Positions 62,275-64,000 of a stretch of DNA of 64,000 nucleotides are shown here, in pieces. Position 1 is the stretch's first letter. Each line of letters starts with the position of its first letter. The stretch comes from Pleionea mediterranea (lineage in GTDB: Bacteria > Pseudomonadota > Gammaproteobacteria > Enterobacterales > Kangiellaceae). Both the position numbers and the translations under genes were made by a program. The stretch is from assembly GCF_003148745.1 (NCBI RefSeq), contig NZ_QGGU01000002.1:124001-188000 (forward strand), given 5' to 3'. The notes beneath the pieces are model-generated. The model ran no database searches, was not told where the DNA came from, and saw nothing but the letters and a program-made list of their open reading frames with translations.

Positions 62275-63237
62275 ATGCAAGTAAATGCAGCATTATTGAA
62301 TCGACTGAACAAACCGGATCCCTGGATCAAGCTGGCCAGCGCTGCGTTGTTGGCTATTGCTTTGTATTTGTTGGCAAAACTGGTTTGGCTATGGGTTGAT
62401 GCGTTTACCGCAGACTATAAAATTCCACCCATGGCGGCTAAACCGTCTTCCCAGCAAAGCACCCAGGCCAGTCAGGTATCCGTTGATGCGATAGTTAACA
62501 AACATTTGTTTGGTGATGTGAATGCGGCTCCGGTGCAGCAGGAAGTGCAACAGGTTGAGGCCGAAGAAACCCGGTTGCCACTTAAGTTACGCGGTATATA
62601 TGCCTCGACCAATGATAAGCGCGCCAGTGCAATTATTGAAGCTGGTGGTGGTCAACAGGATGTGTATTTTCTCGGTGATAAAATAAACGGTGGCCGTGGC
62701 GCAGTTTTGCATCAGGTGCAGCCTACCAAAGTTATTTTGAATCGAAACGGTCAGCTGGAATCTCTGACACTTGAGCAGGAAGAATCTGCGTTCAGTGTTG
62801 AAGAAGAGCGAACGACGGCCATTGAGTCACGTGCGCCAGCGGCTAAAGCCGGTAACCTTGTGGTGGATAATCCTCGAGTGACACGGGAATTAAATGAAAT
62901 TCGCGATAAACTGCAATCGGATCCGGCCAGTTTAAAAGATTTGATGCGGTGGCAGCCGGTCATGGAAAACGGTGTATTGCAAGGTGTTAAAATTTCACCG
63001 GGAAAAGCGCGTCGATTGTTCCATGAATTAAAACTGCGTCGAAATGATGTGGTGACCAATATTAACGGTATTCCATTGAATGATCCGTCGCAACTGTTAA
63101 TGTTGCAACAAAACTTAACCGATGCGACGGAAATTAGCTTAACACTGTTACGAGACGGCCAATCGCAAGATTTAACCGTACGTTTAGACGGTGGCGATTC
63201 GCCCGATTTACGTGGTGGACGACGAGAAGAACGATAA
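62275..63237 (+). CDS. gspC: Type II secretion system protein GspC
   Basis: A 320-residue inner-membrane linker of the type II secretion system. One membrane helix (LASAALLAIALYLLAKLVWLWV) is followed by a proline/glutamine linker, a homology region (LPLKLRGIYASTNDKRASAII, the pilus-type HR domain) and a C-terminal PDZ domain (GVLQGVKISPGKARRLFHEL, NDVVTNINGIPLND). It connects the platform to the GspD secretin. First gene of a gsp operon that continues with gspD beyond the window. Confidence 0.93.
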   Translation: MQVNAALLNRLNKPDPWIKLASAALLAIALYLLAKLVWLWVDAFTADYKIPPMAAKPSSQQSTQASQVSVDAIVNKHLFGDVNAAPVQQEVQQVEAEETRLPLKLRGIYASTNDKRASAIIEAGGGQQDVYFLGDKINGGRGAVLHQVQPTKVILNRNGQLESLTLEQEESAFSVEEERTTAIESRAPAAKAGNLVVDNPRVTRELNEIRDKLQSDPASLKDLMRWQPVMENGVLQGVKISPGKARRLFHELKLRRNDVVTNINGIPLNDPSQLLMLQQNLTDATEISLTLLRDGQSQDLTVRLDGGDSPDLRGGRREER

Positions 63238-63301
63238 AAAATTATCCGGACCGGGTAGTGTAAAAACACGGTCAGGTTTGAATTGTTGAACAGGTATTTA
63301 T

Positions 63302-64000
63302 ATGAAGTCGAGTTTTAGGGACCAACCCATGTTGAAACAGTGCCTTGTGGCTCTTTTATTGCTGGCCTTTGTGCCTGCATCCTGGGCTGCCAAAGCCACG
63401 GTGAATTTAAAAGACACCGACATAAAAGTGTTTATTGAAACCGTTAGCCGGTTAACCGGCAAAACCATTATTCTCAGCGATCGCGTAAAGGGTAAAAAGG
63501 TTAATGTGATTTCACAAACCCCGCTGAATGAAGAAGAAATATGGGGCCTGTTTTTAAGTGTTTTAAAGCTGAATGATTTTGGTGTGGTTGAGCAGGGTAA
63601 CATCGTAAAAGTGATTCAGGATCAGGAAGTCAAACAAGACGCCACCCGAGTGGATGATGGAACCCTGGATGCGCCTGCCGATGAGCAGGTTACCCGCGTG
63701 ATCAAAGTGGAAAACGTAAACGTCACGCAACTGATGCCAGTGTTGCGTCAGTTAAGCCCTCAAAAAATGCACATGGGGCAGATTCGAGCCACTAACGTTA
63801 TTTTATTGCACGATTCAAAAGCCAACGTCGATCGTATTGTTAAAGTGATTGAACAAATTGATCATGAAAGCAACGAAGAAATTGAAGTGATTGAACTGCA
63901 GCACGCGGCAGCATCGGAAGTGGTGAATATTTTAGAGATGTTGCAAAAGCAGGATGCACAAAAAGATGTGGCGGCATCTGAGCCACGCTTTGTTGCCGAT
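63302..64000 (+). CDS. gspD: Type II secretion secretin GspD, cut by the window edge
   Basis: The first 233 codons of the outer-membrane secretin. A signal peptide (VALLLLAFVPASWA) is followed by the N0 domain (VNLKDTDIKVFIETVSRLTGKTIIL) and the N1 domain (VTRVIKVENVNVTQLMPVLRQL), then the start of N2 (VIELQHAAASEVVNILEML). ATG 63302 is used; the ATG at 63329 would give a shorter signal. It follows gspC by 64 bases. The barrel region lies outside the window. Confidence 0.93.
   Translation, partial: MKSSFRDQPMLKQCLVALLLLAFVPASWAAKATVNLKDTDIKVFIETVSRLTGKTIILSDRVKGKKVNVISQTPLNEEEIWGLFLSVLKLNDFGVVEQGNIVKVIQDQEVKQDATRVDDGTLDAPADEQVTRVIKVENVNVTQLMPVLRQLSPQKMHMGQIRATNVILLHDSKANVDRIVKVIEQIDHESNEEIEVIELQHAAASEVVNILEMLQKQDAQKDVAASEPRFVAD

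Overview
The window looks like a chromosomal segment of a free-living, probably marine gammaproteobacterium of moderate GC. The evidence is several classic gammaproteobacterial gene neighbourhoods: zapA-6S RNA-ygfA, ygfB-pepP-ubiH-ubiI, crp next to yhfA, ydbH-ynbE-ydbL, hslR-hslO and gspC-gspD. A Coq7-type quinone hydroxylase, CRP, a Fur-type promoter and an exosortase-type polysaccharide locus fit the Oceanospirillales/Kangiellaceae-like part of the class, but the genus cannot be fixed from the sequence alone. There is no rRNA, tRNA, CRISPR array, transposase or prophage.

Layout: 1-2729 (minus) is the edge of an exopolysaccharide locus of the exosortase/PEP-CTERM type (chain-length protein, export lipoprotein, acyl carrier protein). 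2917-8032 carries serA, rpiA, an EVE-domain protein, a small membrane peptide, an acyltransferase-3 protein and 5-formyl-THF cyclo-ligase. 8232-8969 is 6S RNA, zapA and a ZapB-like coiled coil. 9082-13735 is the ygfB-pepP-ubiH-ubiI operon. 13884-20740 has a ceramidase-like CREST protein, a TPR-GGDEF cyclase that appears to start at ATT, an alpha/beta hydrolase, and a divergent EamA exporter/MocR regulator pair. 20795-24985 is a sensor kinase, receiver and REC-GGDEF-EAL operon. 25140-29755 holds typA, a small lipoprotein, a prolyl-aminopeptidase homologue lacking its nucleophilic serine, and dtd. 29915-36787 is mixed housekeeping (LplT-PlsC fusion, tatD, astacin-like protease, rpe, pabA).

36865-44252 (minus) is a five-gene putative iron-acquisition operon (DUF4856 lipoprotein, imelysin lipoprotein, FecA-like TonB receptor, fatty-acid-hydroxylase-family membrane protein, PepSY-type membrane protein) behind a promoter whose -35 box lies inside a Fur-like site. 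44680-47341 is crp/yhfA followed by a small module of unknown function: a probable DNA-binding protein with a 20-bp palindrome placed exactly between its -35 and -10, a 57-residue membrane protein, and a two-blade PQQ-like protein. 47531-54064 holds coq7, a Ycf46-like AAA ATPase, a GST and the YdbH phospholipid-transport set. 54098-60062 is the gcvT-gcvH-gcvP-purD run; 60332-61760 is hslO/hslR; 62275-64000 begins a type II secretion operon.

A recurrent oddity is the intergenic DNA. Six places carry short-period direct repeats (7, 14, 15 or 16 bp), several starting at a stop codon or just before a start codon. There is also a MITE-like 134-bp inverted-repeat element, a GTAG-headed REP-like palindrome and a 23-bp element present twice around hslR-hslO.
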